Shown here: one piece after another, positions 35,407-45,100 of the stretch | How the letters are laid out: every line of letters begins with the position of its first letter | How positions within the stretch are numbered: position 1 is the stretch's first letter | Assembly (NCBI RefSeq): GCF_023823125.1 | Contig: NZ_CP090949.1 | Span: 1,054,001 to 1,118,000, forward strand | Source: Erythrobacter aurantius | GTDB taxonomy: Bacteria; Pseudomonadota; Alphaproteobacteria; Sphingomonadales; Sphingomonadaceae | DNA length: 64,000 nt | Direction: 5' to 3' | The notes under the pieces: model-generated | The model's database searches: none | What the model was told of the DNA's origin: nothing | Seen by the model: the letters and a program-made list of their open reading frames with translations, nothing else | Program-made: the position numbers and the translations under genes

Positions 35407-36678
35407 TCAATCTTCTGGTTGCAAGAAGGTGTAAGGTATAAGCTCACTCAAAGCCCGGGCCTCGAGCACGCTAGCTGCATGGGCTTCCCATTGGCAGCGA
35501 AGACTGCGGGTTCCCGACCACAATGGCCATGATTGGCAATAACCGTGCATCCGCTTCAATACTTGAGGAACCCGTTCGGCGGGCCCATTCTGCAGCTGGT
35601 CCGAGAAGTACGCGAACCGGCCCAGCCAATCCAGCTCGCGGACCCAGAAGGCGCAAGCACCCTCTGGGGTCACCGAGAAGGAGTACCCACCGAAGCGGCA
35701 CTCTTGACTCAAGGGACGTCGAGTGAAGCGTATGTCGAATGGCCCAGCCGGGTGGGACCGAAATCCCACCCGAAGGGTCTGTTCAAGACGCTCTGCCTCT
35801 TGGGCTGGGACGACCAGCCCGAAATTGTCCGAGTAGTTCACCAGAGGGTACGCGCGGAGGGAACCTACTTCCGCGATAATGTTCTGGATCACCATTTCAG
35901 CAATGAGAGGTGAGAGCGCCGAACCCTGCGGCAAGCCGCGCTGGGACATCCTTTCGATTTCCTCTTCCGTAATACGGAGAGCTGGACGCCGTGTTACCCT
36001 AGAAGAGACTGTATACCCGGATGTGAATATCCAAGGCTTCAGGCTTTCAGGCAACGGCACATTTTCCCTCAGCCATTCCGGTGACACATGGTCGTAGAAC
36101 TGACGTACGTCTCCATGGAGGAAAACAGCGTCTGGACCTGCCGTTTCGGCGTGGTCCCTGAGGGTTTCGACGGCGAGGTTCCCTCCGCGTTGACCGTATT
36201 GGTCAGGGCGGTCGCCGAGGAACGGGAGAATAGAGCGAGCTAGCAGCGTCTGCTGCGCGAGATCGGTATCTCGAAACTGTCCTAGGATGCGGGTGCCCCC
36301 ATCCGCCTTCGGCTTCTTCCATACCATCATAGTGCCCGGCTGGGCGTTGAAGCCGATCATCTGTGCGCGGCTGTAGACGAAAGTGAACCGGCGCTTCATC
36401 TCGCAGTTCCGCACGACCGTTTTGTCGCTGGCGGCCACAAAGCGAGCTGCGAATGAGTGGATGTACTCCCGCTGTAGCCTGCGAGCTTTTCGAAGGTTAT
36501 CCTCTGCCACGCTTAGCGCAATCTTCTCGCGATCCCGGCGCTCTTTTGCGCGTGCAATTCGTGTGAAGCGGTGTTGTTCAGCCAGAGTTAGGTCGTTCGG
36601 ACAGCCTTGCTTGCTTGTGATCCTATGGCGAACTTGACGGAAGAAACACTCGTCCGATTTGTTCTCGAGGCAGGTCAT
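35407..36678 (-). CDS. Reverse transcriptase with variant YSDN motif
   Basis: This 423-residue protein is a reverse transcriptase. Finger motifs are visible (KKPKADGGTRILGQFRDTD, about 121-139). Motif A is GDVRQFYDH with Asp190 and Asp196, motif B is RGLPQGSALSP (247-257), and motif C is NYSDNFG with Tyr282, Ser283, Asp284 and Asn285. Most RTs have YxDD; the second Asp is Asn here, confirmed at base level (codon AAT at 35826-35824). The N-terminal 100 residues are basic and helical, with no maturase or HNH domain, so it is not a standard group II intron protein. The start at 36678 forms an ATGA overlap with the AlpA-type gene. Defence or a retron-like role is possible, but I cannot assign a known class. 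Confidence 0.82.
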   Translation of the reverse strand: MTCLENKSDECFFRQVRHRITSKQGCPNDLTLAEQHRFTRIARAKERRDREKIALSVAEDNLRKARRLQREYIHSFAARFVAASDKTVVRNCEMKRRFTFVYSRAQMIGFNAQPGTMMVWKKPKADGGTRILGQFRDTDLAQQTLLARSILPFLGDRPDQYGQRGGNLAVETLRDHAETAGPDAVFLHGDVRQFYDHVSPEWLRENVPLPESLKPWIFTSGYTVSSRVTRRPALRITEEEIERMSQRGLPQGSALSPLIAEMVIQNIIAEVGSLRAYPLVNYSDNFGLVVPAQEAERLEQTLRVGFRSHPAGPFDIRFTRRPLSQECRFGGYSFSVTPEGACAFWVRELDWLGRFAYFSDQLQNGPAERVPQVLKRMHGYCQSWPLWSGTRSLRCQWEAHAASVLEARALSELIPYTFLQPED

Positions 36679-36899
36679 GTGTTGCCCCCGGGGGCAAAGC
36701 TGCCCGCACGAGGCAGGGTATTGCGCCACTCATTCAGCTCTTGCTCTGGCCATGCAACCGCACGCTTTCCAATCCGGACTGGGCGAGGAAACGCCCCATC
36801 GGCCATCAGCGCATATATTTGGCTTTTCTTGAGGCCGACGACACGCTCAACTTCTCGGCGGCGTAGCAGACGATTGGGGGGTGGAGGCTTGAAGATCAT
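36675..36899 (-). CDS. AlpA-type helix-turn-helix regulator
   Basis: This 74-residue DNA-binding protein is of the AlpA/excisionase type: RLLRRREVERVVGLKKSQIYALMADGAFPRPVRIGKRAVAWPEQELNEW holds the MerR-like winged helix. AlpA proteins often control integrase or excision genes in islands and prophages. Here the gene overlaps the reverse transcriptase start as ATGA, so both are translated from one message. A palindrome of the island 2 family (36683-36696) is located inside its last codons, just before the RT start. A sigma-70-like promoter is visible upstream at 36954-36981. It may regulate its own operon or assist excision of the island. Confidence 0.82.
   Translation of the reverse strand: MIFKPPPPNRLLRRREVERVVGLKKSQIYALMADGAFPRPVRIGKRAVAWPEQELNEWRNTLPRAGSFAPGGNT
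36683..36696. repeat. CCCGGG-centred palindrome, copy 2
   Basis: TGCCCCCGGGGGCA is a perfect palindrome (16 bp when the flanking T and A are counted) within the end of the AlpA-type gene. It is four bases upstream of the reverse transcriptase start codon. In mRNA it would form a strong hairpin over the RT ribosome binding site region. Confidence 0.7.
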
Positions 36900-36953
36900 G
36901 AGTCAATGATAAGTGCACTCACGATGATTTCAAGAAAAACCTTTAATATCAAT

Positions 36954-36981
36954 ATATTATATGCATAACATTCTTTGTCAA
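36954..36981 (-). promoter_or_regulatory. Sigma-70-like promoter of the AlpA-RT operon
   Basis: On the minus strand TTGACA (36981-36976) is followed after 16 bases by TAATAT (36959-36954), or after 14 bases by TATAAT. The stretch is strikingly AT-rich compared with its surroundings. It lies 55 bases before the AlpA-type start codon. Confidence 0.55.
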
Positions 36982-37114
36982 ATGCGGTGACGAGAGGGCT
37001 CTGTGACCTTCATTACTGAACGCCGACACCCTGAATTATCGACAGTGAAAACACTTCTCATGCGGTGTGAGCGCACTCTCCGCTAAGCGCGGCTCGAATC
37101 TAGCGTACTCGGTC

Positions 37115-37128
37115 TGAACCCGGGTTCA
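37115..37128. repeat. CCCGGG-centred palindrome, copy 3
   Basis: TGAACCCGGGTTCA is a perfect 14-bp palindrome. It ends one base before the stop codon end of the PD-(D/E)XK gene at 37129. It is 216 bases upstream of the AlpA-type gene start, so it could serve either gene. Confidence 0.7.
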
Positions 37129-38019
37129 CTAGGTCGACTTCTGCAAGCCGCAGGCTAACGCATCGCGGTGCACCGCCGTCCCAGACTGTTCTGCCACAGC
37201 AAGGGCAAGCCCCTTCATCAATCTCGACAGGGTCTCACCCCTTTGCCCATCTGCTGATGCGTCGAGGTGAACTTTCCAGCAGGCAGCGGCAAACTGGGAC
37301 CAAGAAAGATGGTGCATGACCAACCGATCGGCCACACTCCGAAAATGCTCTCCATGGTCTGTCAGCATTTCCCTGATCGCCGCATTCGTCTGAGACACAG
37401 GAACACGCTCAATGTAGTCAGGGTCGATGGATCCATTGGGCCCGGCGCGGCATTGCTCCCAAACGATGCTTGCATCGGGGTGCGGTGTGATGAAGATAAG
37501 ACCCACGTTTTCTCGCGAGCCCGATCGCCTTTCCTCGGCGACAATCAGCGAAATGTATTTGAGAACCTGGCCCGGCCATGTCGTTGAGCCCAGCTTCAGC
37601 TCAACGCCTACCGCGCTGCTACTTGAAACGAAGAAGCCATCTTGTTGCGTGGTGTTGCCATCCGTGAAACCAGTGTAGCGGACGGCGATTTCTCGCCCAA
37701 GCCGCTCGAAGGGACCACTATCTGAGATCCCGGCTGGCTTGAGAATGAGTTCTTCGATCACGTGGTCGGGCGCGATTCCGAACGCGATCTCAAATATGTG
37801 GTTGAGCGGTTCCTCGAGGCGACGCATTCGCTCGGCGTTCTCTTTCGCTGTTCCGCGTCTTGCATAGATCGAGCCGCCATTCTGAACTCGGTTCGCTGGT
37901 ACCGATATCCGATCGCCTTCTTTGATCCATTCGCCCTTCGGAATCGACGGCAACCCAAGCAAGCTTGGATTCCAGTAGAATTGGTCGACTGAGTCCCAAT
38001 ATTTTCGATGCCAGCTCAT
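37129..38019 (-). CDS. PD-(D/E)XK nuclease-like protein of unknown function
   Basis: This 296-residue protein is not one I can assign to a named family. Around residues 125-150 it shows a pattern that fits a PD-(D/E)XK nuclease core: QQDGFF (Asp), then a strand with VGVELKLG (Glu-x-Lys), then a helix with GQVLKY that could supply the fourth conserved residue. This suggests a DNA-cutting enzyme of the restriction or island-defence kind. The start at 38019 is chosen for its ribosome binding site (GGGAGAGG just upstream on the minus strand). The gene is divergent from hsdM and is bracketed by two palindromes of the TGMMCCCGGGKKCA family, 37115-37128 after the stop and 38078-38091 before the start. 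Confidence 0.6.
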   Translation of the reverse strand: MSWHRKYWDSVDQFYWNPSLLGLPSIPKGEWIKEGDRISVPANRVQNGGSIYARRGTAKENAERMRRLEEPLNHIFEIAFGIAPDHVIEELILKPAGISDSGPFERLGREIAVRYTGFTDGNTTQQDGFFVSSSSAVGVELKLGSTTWPGQVLKYISLIVAEERRSGSRENVGLIFITPHPDASIVWEQCRAGPNGSIDPDYIERVPVSQTNAAIREMLTDHGEHFRSVADRLVMHHLSWSQFAAACWKVHLDASADGQRGETLSRLMKGLALAVAEQSGTAVHRDALACGLQKST

Positions 38020-38077
38020 GTCCTCTCCCTGCCTGTGCTCAATGCGTCTTGGCCAAGGCTTGGCCAGCATGGTGCTG

Positions 38078-38091
38078 TGAACCCGGGGGCA
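38078..38091. repeat. CCCGGG-centred palindrome, copy 4
   Basis: TGAACCCGGGGGCA fits TGMMCCCGGGKKCA; its half sites differ in two positions, so it is near-palindromic. It lies in the 170-base divergent promoter region between the PD-(D/E)XK gene and hsdM, where an operator would be expected. Confidence 0.65.
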
Positions 38092-38189
38092 ACTCGGACT
38101 CCACGACGGCGATCGAGCAAAATGTCTGGACCGAGGCTAGGCCGTGGCTAGTATGTTCTGCAAGTGGCTCGTCGAAGGGGATATTCACA

Positions 38190-39746
38190 TTGGCAGTTGA
38201 TCTACAGGACCTCTCGCGAAGGCTCTTCCAGGCTGCGAACCAGCTCTGGACCAACACGGCGCTCAGGCCTGACCAATATGCCCAGCCAGTGCTTGCCCTG
38301 ATCGCGCTGAGGCAGATGGAGGCGAAGTTCGACCAGGTGCACGGTGAGCTGGCAGAGACCTTCACCGGACGCCTCAAGCCCACCCCCCAGGACTACCACG
38401 GCCACGGCGCAGTTTACCTGCCCGACAATGCCCGCTTCTCCTACCTCCTATCCTTGCCTGAGACCGAGGACCTCGCCGAGGCTCTCAACGAGGCCATGAA
38501 AGGCATCACGGAGCATAACCCCGACCTCGCAGGGGTAATGCCCCAAGGCTACGGATCGCTGCCTGACAAGGTCCTGAGGGAGCTTCTGCGCATCCTCCAG
38601 CCGCTCGACATTGGCGGGGATGCCTATGGGGTGATCTTCGAGTACTTCATGGGCGAGTTCGCCTCGGCCTACATGCAAAAGGGCGGCGAGTATTTCACCC
38701 CATCCTCCATCGTTAAGCTGATCGTGGAGGTGATCGAGCCGTACCACGGGAAAATCTTCGATCCTGCCTGCGGCTCCGGCGGGATGTTTGTCCACTCTGC
38801 CGACTTCGTAAAGCGTCACCACAAGACCCCCAGCCGCGAGCTGAGCGTCTACGGGATCGAGAAGATGGAGGACACGCAGAAGCTGTGCCGCCTCAACCTC
38901 GCGGTTCATGGGCTTTCTGGGGACATCGTGGTGGCCAACAGCTATTACGAAGACCCGCATCAGATGGTCGGCAAGTTCGACTTCGTCATGGCGAACCCCC
39001 CGTTCAACCAGTCCCAGGTGGATACCGAACGGCTGGTAAATGATGCGGGACATGTGGACGCCCGGTTCTCGCTCGGCATCCCCAAGGTGGGCAACGCGAA
39101 CTACCTATGGGTCGGCCTTTTCCATGCGGCGCTGAACGATACGGGTCGTGCGGGGTTCGTCATGGCCAACTCGGCCTCCGATGCTGGCGGGTCGGAGCGT
39201 GAGCTAAGGAAGAAGCTGGTGCAATCGGGATCGGTCGACGTCATCATCTCTACATCGCCCAAAATGTTCTTCACGGTGTCTCTGCCGGTGACCTTGTGGT
39301 TCCTCGACAAGGCCAAGGCGAAAGGCGAGCGGGCAGACGAGGTACTCTTTATCGATGCTCGCAACATCTACCGAGAGGTTGGACGGGCGCACCGCGAGTA
39401 CACGCCGGAGCACATCGAGTTCATCGGGAACATCGTGCGGATGTGGCGCGGCGAAGAGGTGGAGACCGAGCTTGGTAGCGCGGACCTCATGGTCGAGACC
39501 TTCGGAGACGATAGCTTCAAGGACATCCCAGGCCTCTGCAAGGTCGCCAGCCGGTCGGAGATTGAGGCGCAGGACTGGAGCCTTAACCCTGGGCGCTATG
39601 TGGGCGTGGCGGCTGGTGAGCAGATCGACGACGTTGACTTCAAGGAGCGGCTGGAGGGCCTGCAGGAGGAGCTGGAGGTGCTAAACGCAGAAGCGGCGCG
39701 GCTGCAGGAAGTGATTGCGGCGAACGTGGCTGAAGTGCTGGCTTGA
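38190..39746 (+). CDS. hsdM: Type I restriction-modification methyltransferase subunit HsdM
   Basis: This 518-residue N6-adenine methyltransferase subunit has a helical N-terminal HsdM_N domain (SRRLFQAANQLWTNTALRPDQYAQPVLALIALRQME). Motif I is DPACGSGGMF (about 191-200) and motif IV is NPPF (269-272). With HsdS it methylates the host recognition site, and with HsdR it forms the restriction complex. A TTG start at 38190 is chosen, ten bases after GAAGGGG. The frame is open upstream to 37965, but that part overlaps the divergent gene and has no HsdM-like sequence. It is the first gene of the hsdM-small ORF-hsdS-DUF4268-hsdR operon. Confidence 0.93.
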   Translation: MAVDLQDLSRRLFQAANQLWTNTALRPDQYAQPVLALIALRQMEAKFDQVHGELAETFTGRLKPTPQDYHGHGAVYLPDNARFSYLLSLPETEDLAEALNEAMKGITEHNPDLAGVMPQGYGSLPDKVLRELLRILQPLDIGGDAYGVIFEYFMGEFASAYMQKGGEYFTPSSIVKLIVEVIEPYHGKIFDPACGSGGMFVHSADFVKRHHKTPSRELSVYGIEKMEDTQKLCRLNLAVHGLSGDIVVANSYYEDPHQMVGKFDFVMANPPFNQSQVDTERLVNDAGHVDARFSLGIPKVGNANYLWVGLFHAALNDTGRAGFVMANSASDAGGSERELRKKLVQSGSVDVIISTSPKMFFTVSLPVTLWFLDKAKAKGERADEVLFIDARNIYREVGRAHREYTPEHIEFIGNIVRMWRGEEVETELGSADLMVETFGDDSFKDIPGLCKVASRSEIEAQDWSLNPGRYVGVAAGEQIDDVDFKERLEGLQEELEVLNAEAARLQEVIAANVAEVLA

Positions 39747-39781
39747 TCTATGTCGGCAACGGAGAGGAATGAGGCGGCTCT

Positions 39782-39997
39782 ATGAACTTCGAACTACTGT
39801 TTGCACGCCTTTCGACTGATAGCCTGCATGAGCTGTATGAGGCCGTTCGAAGTGCACTTGCAGATGATGATGGCAAAGAAGACCCTTCAGAGCGACGGTA
39901 TCTGGTGCGTGAAACCAGGGATTGGCGAGAGTGGTCAGAAGCCATTGAGGCTGAGCTTGAAAAGCGCGACGTCAGTTTCGAGAAGATCGAATGGTAA
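39782..39997 (+). CDS. Small acidic protein within the hsd operon
   Basis: This 71-residue acidic protein (starting MNFELLFARLSTDSL, ending FEKIEW) is predicted to be almost wholly helical. It has no signal peptide or membrane segment, and I do not recognise it. It is 35 bases after hsdM and overlaps the hsdS start by seven bases, so it is translated in line with the restriction subunits. Coding strand, compact spacing and overlap support a real gene. It may be an accessory or control factor of this type I system. Confidence 0.6.
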   Translation: MNFELLFARLSTDSLHELYEAVRSALADDDGKEDPSERRYLVRETRDWREWSEAIEAELEKRDVSFEKIEW

Positions 39998-41178
39998 AGG
40001 CTTGGCGCGATTGCACCTTGGGTGACGTGCTTACCCTTCAGCGTGGTTTTGATCTGCCCACGCGCCTTAGGGTCGAAGGCCCTTTTCCTGTGGTCTCTTC
40101 AGCGGGGGTTTCGGGCAGTCACAACGAGGCTAAGGTCCATGGCCCTGGTGTGGCGATTGGTCGATACGGCACCTTGGGCGAAGTTCACTACGTTGTGGAA
40201 GACTTTTGGCCATTGAACACCACGCTGTGGGTGAAGGACTTCAAGGGCAACGAGCCACTTTATTGTGCTCACCTTCTCAAAACGCTCGCTGTCGCTGAAA
40301 CCTCAGGCTCGTCTGCAGTTCCTGGCGTAAATCGAAACGTCCTCCATGGGTTGCCTGTGAAGTGCCCGCCCTTGGAAACCCAGCAGCGCATTGCCGCGAT
40401 CCTCGGAGCCTATGACGACCTGATCGAGGTCAACCGGCGGCGGGTGGCGGTGCTGGAGGAGATGGCGCGGGGGCTGTTCGAGGAGTGGTTCGTCCGCTTC
40501 CGCTTCCCTGGCCACGAGGACGTGCCCATCGTCGACACCCCCGATGGCCCGCTGCCGGAGGAGTGGGAGTGGGCGCGACTTGGAGATGCATGTAGCATCA
40601 TTCGGTCAGGCTCTACTCCTTCTCGAAAAGAGCCGGAGTTCTGGGATGCAGGGATTTTGGACTGGTTCACGACAGGAGAACTGAGGGGGTCCTTTCTCTT
40701 CTCTTCAAAGGAAAAGGTCTCACAGGCTGCCATCGACAAGAAGAAGGCCAGGGTCTTCCCATCGGGCACAGTCTTCATAGCACTTTATGGAGCCACAATC
40801 GGGGCACTTGGGATTTCAAACGTTAGCTGCTCCAGTAATCAAGCTGCGCTCGGTTTAGTTGGCGACGGGAGGCGTATGCGACAATGGCAACTTTTTCACA
40901 CCCTTGAGAGATTGAAGGATTGGTTCATTTCTGTCGGTCAAGGTGCTGCGCAGCAGAACATCAGCAAGGAAAAAGTTTCTGGGGCGACTGTTGCACTCCC
41001 ACCAGCCATCATTTCTGAGCTTTTCGACAAGCGAGTATCTGCCCTGTGGGAGCTGAGGAAGAACTTAGAATGGCAGGAAAGTCTGTTAAAGACATCCCGC
41101 GACCTCCTGCTCCCCCGCCTCATCTCCGGCCAGCTCTCCGTCGAGGCTGCCGAACGCCAACTGGAGGACGTCGCATGA
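39991..41178 (+). CDS. hsdS: Type I restriction specificity subunit HsdS
   Basis: This 395-residue subunit determines the DNA recognition sequence. It has two target recognition domains: the first from about residue 5 (WRDCTLGDVLTLQRGFDLP) to 150, the second from about 190 (WEWARLGDACSIIRSG) to 340. Each is followed by a conserved helical repeat (ETQQRIAAILGAYDDLIEVNRRR and the final LWELRKNLEWQESLLKTSRDLLLPRLISG). The arrangement predicts a bipartite target. The start overlaps the small ORF, and the stop overlaps the next gene as ATGA. TRD DNA differs in codon flavour from its GC-rich flanks, consistent with exchange of recognition domains by recombination. Confidence 0.92.
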   Translation: MVKAWRDCTLGDVLTLQRGFDLPTRLRVEGPFPVVSSAGVSGSHNEAKVHGPGVAIGRYGTLGEVHYVVEDFWPLNTTLWVKDFKGNEPLYCAHLLKTLAVAETSGSSAVPGVNRNVLHGLPVKCPPLETQQRIAAILGAYDDLIEVNRRRVAVLEEMARGLFEEWFVRFRFPGHEDVPIVDTPDGPLPEEWEWARLGDACSIIRSGSTPSRKEPEFWDAGILDWFTTGELRGSFLFSSKEKVSQAAIDKKKARVFPSGTVFIALYGATIGALGISNVSCSSNQAALGLVGDGRRMRQWQLFHTLERLKDWFISVGQGAAQQNISKEKVSGATVALPPAIISELFDKRVSALWELRKNLEWQESLLKTSRDLLLPRLISGQLSVEAAERQLEDVA

Positions 41179-42152
41179 TCCCCAAGCTCGGCAAGGTACA
41201 GCGCGTCGACGTCCGCAGTGCGTGGATGAATGAGGCTTCGCACTTCACGCCCTGGCTGGCTTCGGAGGAGGGCATGGAGCTGCTCCAGGACACGCTTGGC
41301 ATGGAGCTGGAGGTTGAAGCGACGGAGAAGTTCGTTGGCCCCTTCAAGGCCGACATCCTCGCCAAGCGCACCGACACGACCGACGACCACTGGGTGCTGA
41401 TTGAGAACCAGCTTGAACGCACAGACCATCGCCACCTCGGCCAGCTCCTGACCTACGCAGCGGGTCTCGATGCAGTCACCATTGTGTGGGTTGCCGAGAG
41501 CTTCGCCGAGGAGCACAGGGCTGCGCTCGATTGGCTAAACGATGTAACCGGCGAGGGGCTGGAGTTCTTCGGCCTGGAGATCGAGTTGTGGCAGATTGAG
41601 GGATCACCGCCTGCGCCGATGTTCAACCTCGTCGCACAGCCCAATGAGTGGACCAAGGAGGTCAAACAGCAAGCCTCCGATGGCACACTCAGCGAAACCC
41701 AGAAGCTCCAAAAGCGATATTGGCGGGCAGTGCGTGAGTTGCTGTTGGAGCGCAACAGCAGGGTCCGGCCCGGTAAGGCTCAGGCGCAATCATGGGTAAC
41801 ATACGCGCTGGGCAAGAAAGACACGTGGTTAGGCAGTTGCGTGAACACCAGAGAGAACAGGGTGTGGGTGGAGTTCTGCTGCTACGGCCCACCGGGGAAG
41901 GTCTGGTTTGATCAGCTCGCCGAGAAGAAGGACCAGATCGAAAGTGAGCTTGGCTATTCGCTCGATTGGCGGCGCATGGACACCAAGAAGATGAGCAAGG
42001 TTCTCTATGCGCTCGATCCGGCTGACCCGACCGACGAGAGCGACTGGAAGCGACAGCATGCATGGATGGCCGATCATCTTGAGAGGTTCCACCGTATCTT
42101 TCAGCCCTACGTCCTTGAACTGTCGGACGAAGGGCCTGCGGGCGACGACTGA
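41175..42152 (+). CDS. DUF4268 domain protein in the type I RM operon
   Basis: This 325-residue protein has a nuclease-like N-terminal part (PFKADILAKR, then WVLIENQLERTDHRHLGQLLTYAAGLDA) with D...ExQ residues, a variant of the PD-(D/E)XK pattern. A DUF4268 C-terminal part follows (KVWFDQLAEKKDQIESELGYSLDW). DUF4268 proteins often accompany restriction systems, but their reaction is not established. The gene starts inside the hsdS stop (ATGA) and its own stop shares one base with the hsdR start, so it is fully embedded in the hsd operon. It may be an extra effector or a control factor. Confidence 0.85.
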   Translation: MIPKLGKVQRVDVRSAWMNEASHFTPWLASEEGMELLQDTLGMELEVEATEKFVGPFKADILAKRTDTTDDHWVLIENQLERTDHRHLGQLLTYAAGLDAVTIVWVAESFAEEHRAALDWLNDVTGEGLEFFGLEIELWQIEGSPPAPMFNLVAQPNEWTKEVKQQASDGTLSETQKLQKRYWRAVRELLLERNSRVRPGKAQAQSWVTYALGKKDTWLGSCVNTRENRVWVEFCCYGPPGKVWFDQLAEKKDQIESELGYSLDWRRMDTKKMSKVLYALDPADPTDESDWKRQHAWMADHLERFHRIFQPYVLELSDEGPAGDD

Positions 42153-45100
42153 TGGCTCCGTCGCTCTCCGGTTTGGTCGCCTCCGAGGACGGCATCGTCG
42201 AGCAGCCTGCAATGGCGCTGATGGAGGAGCTTGGCTGGGAGCGTGTAAACCTGCTCCACGATGTGCCTGGGCCGGACAACGCCTATGGCCGCACGAGCCT
42301 CAAGGAACCGCACCTTCCCGCAAGGCTGCGAGCAGCGCTTCAGAAGCTCAACCCAGGCAAACCCGCAGAGGCCCTCAAGCTGGCCGAGGAGGAGCTGACG
42401 CGGGACCGTTCGGCGCTGCAGCCTATTGCCGCTAACCGTGAGGTCCTGAGGCTCCTTAGGGAAGGCGTCAGGGTCGAGGTGAAGAACGACCAAGGCAAGT
42501 TCGAAGACATGCTGGTCCGTGTGATCGACTGGAAGAACCCGACCAACAATGACTTCCTCGTCGCCAACCAAGTCTGGATCGAGGGGGTCCTCCACACACG
42601 CCGCCCCGACACAATTGGCTACGTTAATGGCCTGCCGCTGCTGTTCGCCGAGTGGAAAGCGCCTACCTCACCATTCTCCGAGGCTTACGAGAAGAACCTG
42701 CGCGACTACAAAGACGTGATCCCGCAGCTCTTCCACGCCAACGGGTTCGTGATCCTTTCCAACGGCCTTGAGACCCGCATTGGCGGCAGTCACGCGCCGT
42801 TCCAGTTCTTCTCGCCCTGGAAGCGGCTAGAGGAGGGAGGCCCCGAAGACCCCAGCCTGGAGACCATGCTCAGGGCCACCTGCGAGCCTGCCCGCTTCCT
42901 CGACATGCTGGAGAACTTCGTCCTGTTCGACGAGGCAAAGGGCGGTCTCATCAAGATCATCGGACGCTACCACCAGGTGCTAGGGGTCAACAGGGCGATC
43001 GAGGCTGTTCGTCACATCAAGGAGAACAAGGGGCGGCTGGGGGTCTTCTGGCACACCCAGGGGTCGGGCAAGAGCCTCTCTATGGTGATGTTCGCCGAGA
43101 AGGTCCTGCGCCGCATGGGCGGCAACTACACTTTCGTGATCGTGACCGACCGCACCGAGCTGGACGACCAGATCGCGGGCCAGTTCGCCACGGCAGGAGC
43201 ACTCACCAAGGACACCCAGCAGACCCAGGCGGGCAGCAGGGCGCACCTGAGGGACTTGCTCGCTGGCAACGAACGCTACGTCTTCACGCTGATCCAGAAG
43301 TTCTCGACCGATGACAAAGAGCCAATGCCGGTGCTCTCGGAACGCTCGGACATCATCGTGATGACCGACGAGGCCCACAGGAGCCAGTACGCCCAGCTTG
43401 CGGCCAACATGCGCAAGGCACTGCCCAATGCGGCCTTCATCGGGTTCACTGGCACCCCTCTCATCAAGGGGGACGAGAGCCGGACCAAAGAGGTCTTCGG
43501 GGACTATGTGTCGGTCTACGACTTCGCGCAGTCGGTGAAGGACGGAGCGACCGTTCCGCTGTTCTACGAGGGACGAAAGCCGGAACTCCAGCTTAACTCG
43601 GACGAGTTGCAGGAGGAGCTGGACGAGCTGCTCGACGAGGCGATGCTGGACGAGGAGCAGGAGAAGAAGCTCAACCAGCAATTCGGGAGGCAGTACACGC
43701 TCATCACCAATCCCGACCGGCTGGACAAGGTTGCCGAGGACGTGGCGTTACACTTTGCCCAACGTGGCTATCGCGGCAAGGCGATGTTCGTTGCCATCGA
43801 CAAGGCCACGGCGGTTGCGATGCATGACAAGGTCAAGGCTGCAGTCGCCAGGATGATCGAGGCCGACGAAAAGAGGCTGAAGACTGCCCACGAGGCCGAA
43901 GGAGCGGCCATCGCCGAGCGGCTGGTCTGGCTGCGAGAACTCGACATGGCGGTGGTGGTGAGCCAGGGCCAGAACGAGGTCGACGATCTGCGCCAGAAGG
44001 GTCTCGACATCCTCCCGCACCGCGAGCGCATGCAGAAAGAGGACCTGGAGACCAAGTTCAAGGACAAGGACGATCCACTGCGCCTCGTGTTCGTCTGCGC
44101 CATGTGGATCACGGGCTTCGACGTCCCCAGCATCGGCACGATCTACCTCGACAAGCCGATGAAGTCGCACACGCTGATGCAGACCATCGCCAGGGCTAAC
44201 CGGAAGTCGGAAGGTAAGACCTCTGGGGTGATCGTGGACTATGTGGGCGTGTTCCAGAACCTCCAGAAGGCGCTGGCTGTCTACGCGGCTGGCAGGGGCG
44301 ACGGCGAAACGCCGATCAAAGGCAAGGAGGAGCTGGTCAAGGAACTGGAGACCGCTCTTGAAGCCGTGCGGGCCTTTGTGGAGCCGCTCAGCGTCGATCC
44401 TGAGGCGATCATGGATGCCAGGGACTTCGAGCGGCTCAAGCTTATCAACGAGGCCGTGGAGGCTCTGGTGGCCCCTGAGGATCGCCGTAGGGAGTTCTTG
44501 AGGCTCGCTGGGGCGGTCACACAGGCCTACAAGTCGCTGCTGCCTGACGAGCGAGCCGCGCCCTTCCTCAGGCCTGTGGCGGTGTTCCACACGCTGTCCG
44601 ACGCGGTGAGAGCCAAGCTCGGCCCTGTCGACATCTCGGCAATCTCGGCCAGGATCGCCCAACTCCTCGACGAGAAGCTAGAAGGGGTCGCCATAGTCAC
44701 TCCCATCGTCGAGGGTGATACCGCCGAGGGCCGCGTGGACCTCTCAGGGATCGACTTCGAGAAACTCGCCAGCCTCTTTGAGACCAGCCCCAAGGTTGCC
44801 ACCGAGAAGATGCGCGAGGCTGCAGAGGAAAAGGCCAAGAAGATGGCTCAGTCGAACCCCACGCGGGTGAGCTTTGTCGAGCGGCTGGAGAAGCTGGTCG
44901 CGGCCTACAACGCTGGGTCAATCGACGCCGAGAAGTTCTTCGAGGGCCTGAAGGCGTTCATCAAGAGCTTGGACGATGAGGAGCAAAGAGCGGCGAGAGA
45001 AGAGCTGACCGAAGAGGAGCTGGCGATCTTCGATCTTCTCACCACGCCAGAACCGAAGCTTACCAAGGCGCAGGAGCAGGAGGTCAAGAAGGTGGCTCGT

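Noticed and set aside
35407..36678. Group II intron or retron assignment for the reverse transcriptase
   Set aside because: No maturase or HNH domain and no intron-like RNA ends are visible, and I see no paired msr-msd inverted repeats beside it. The class is left open.
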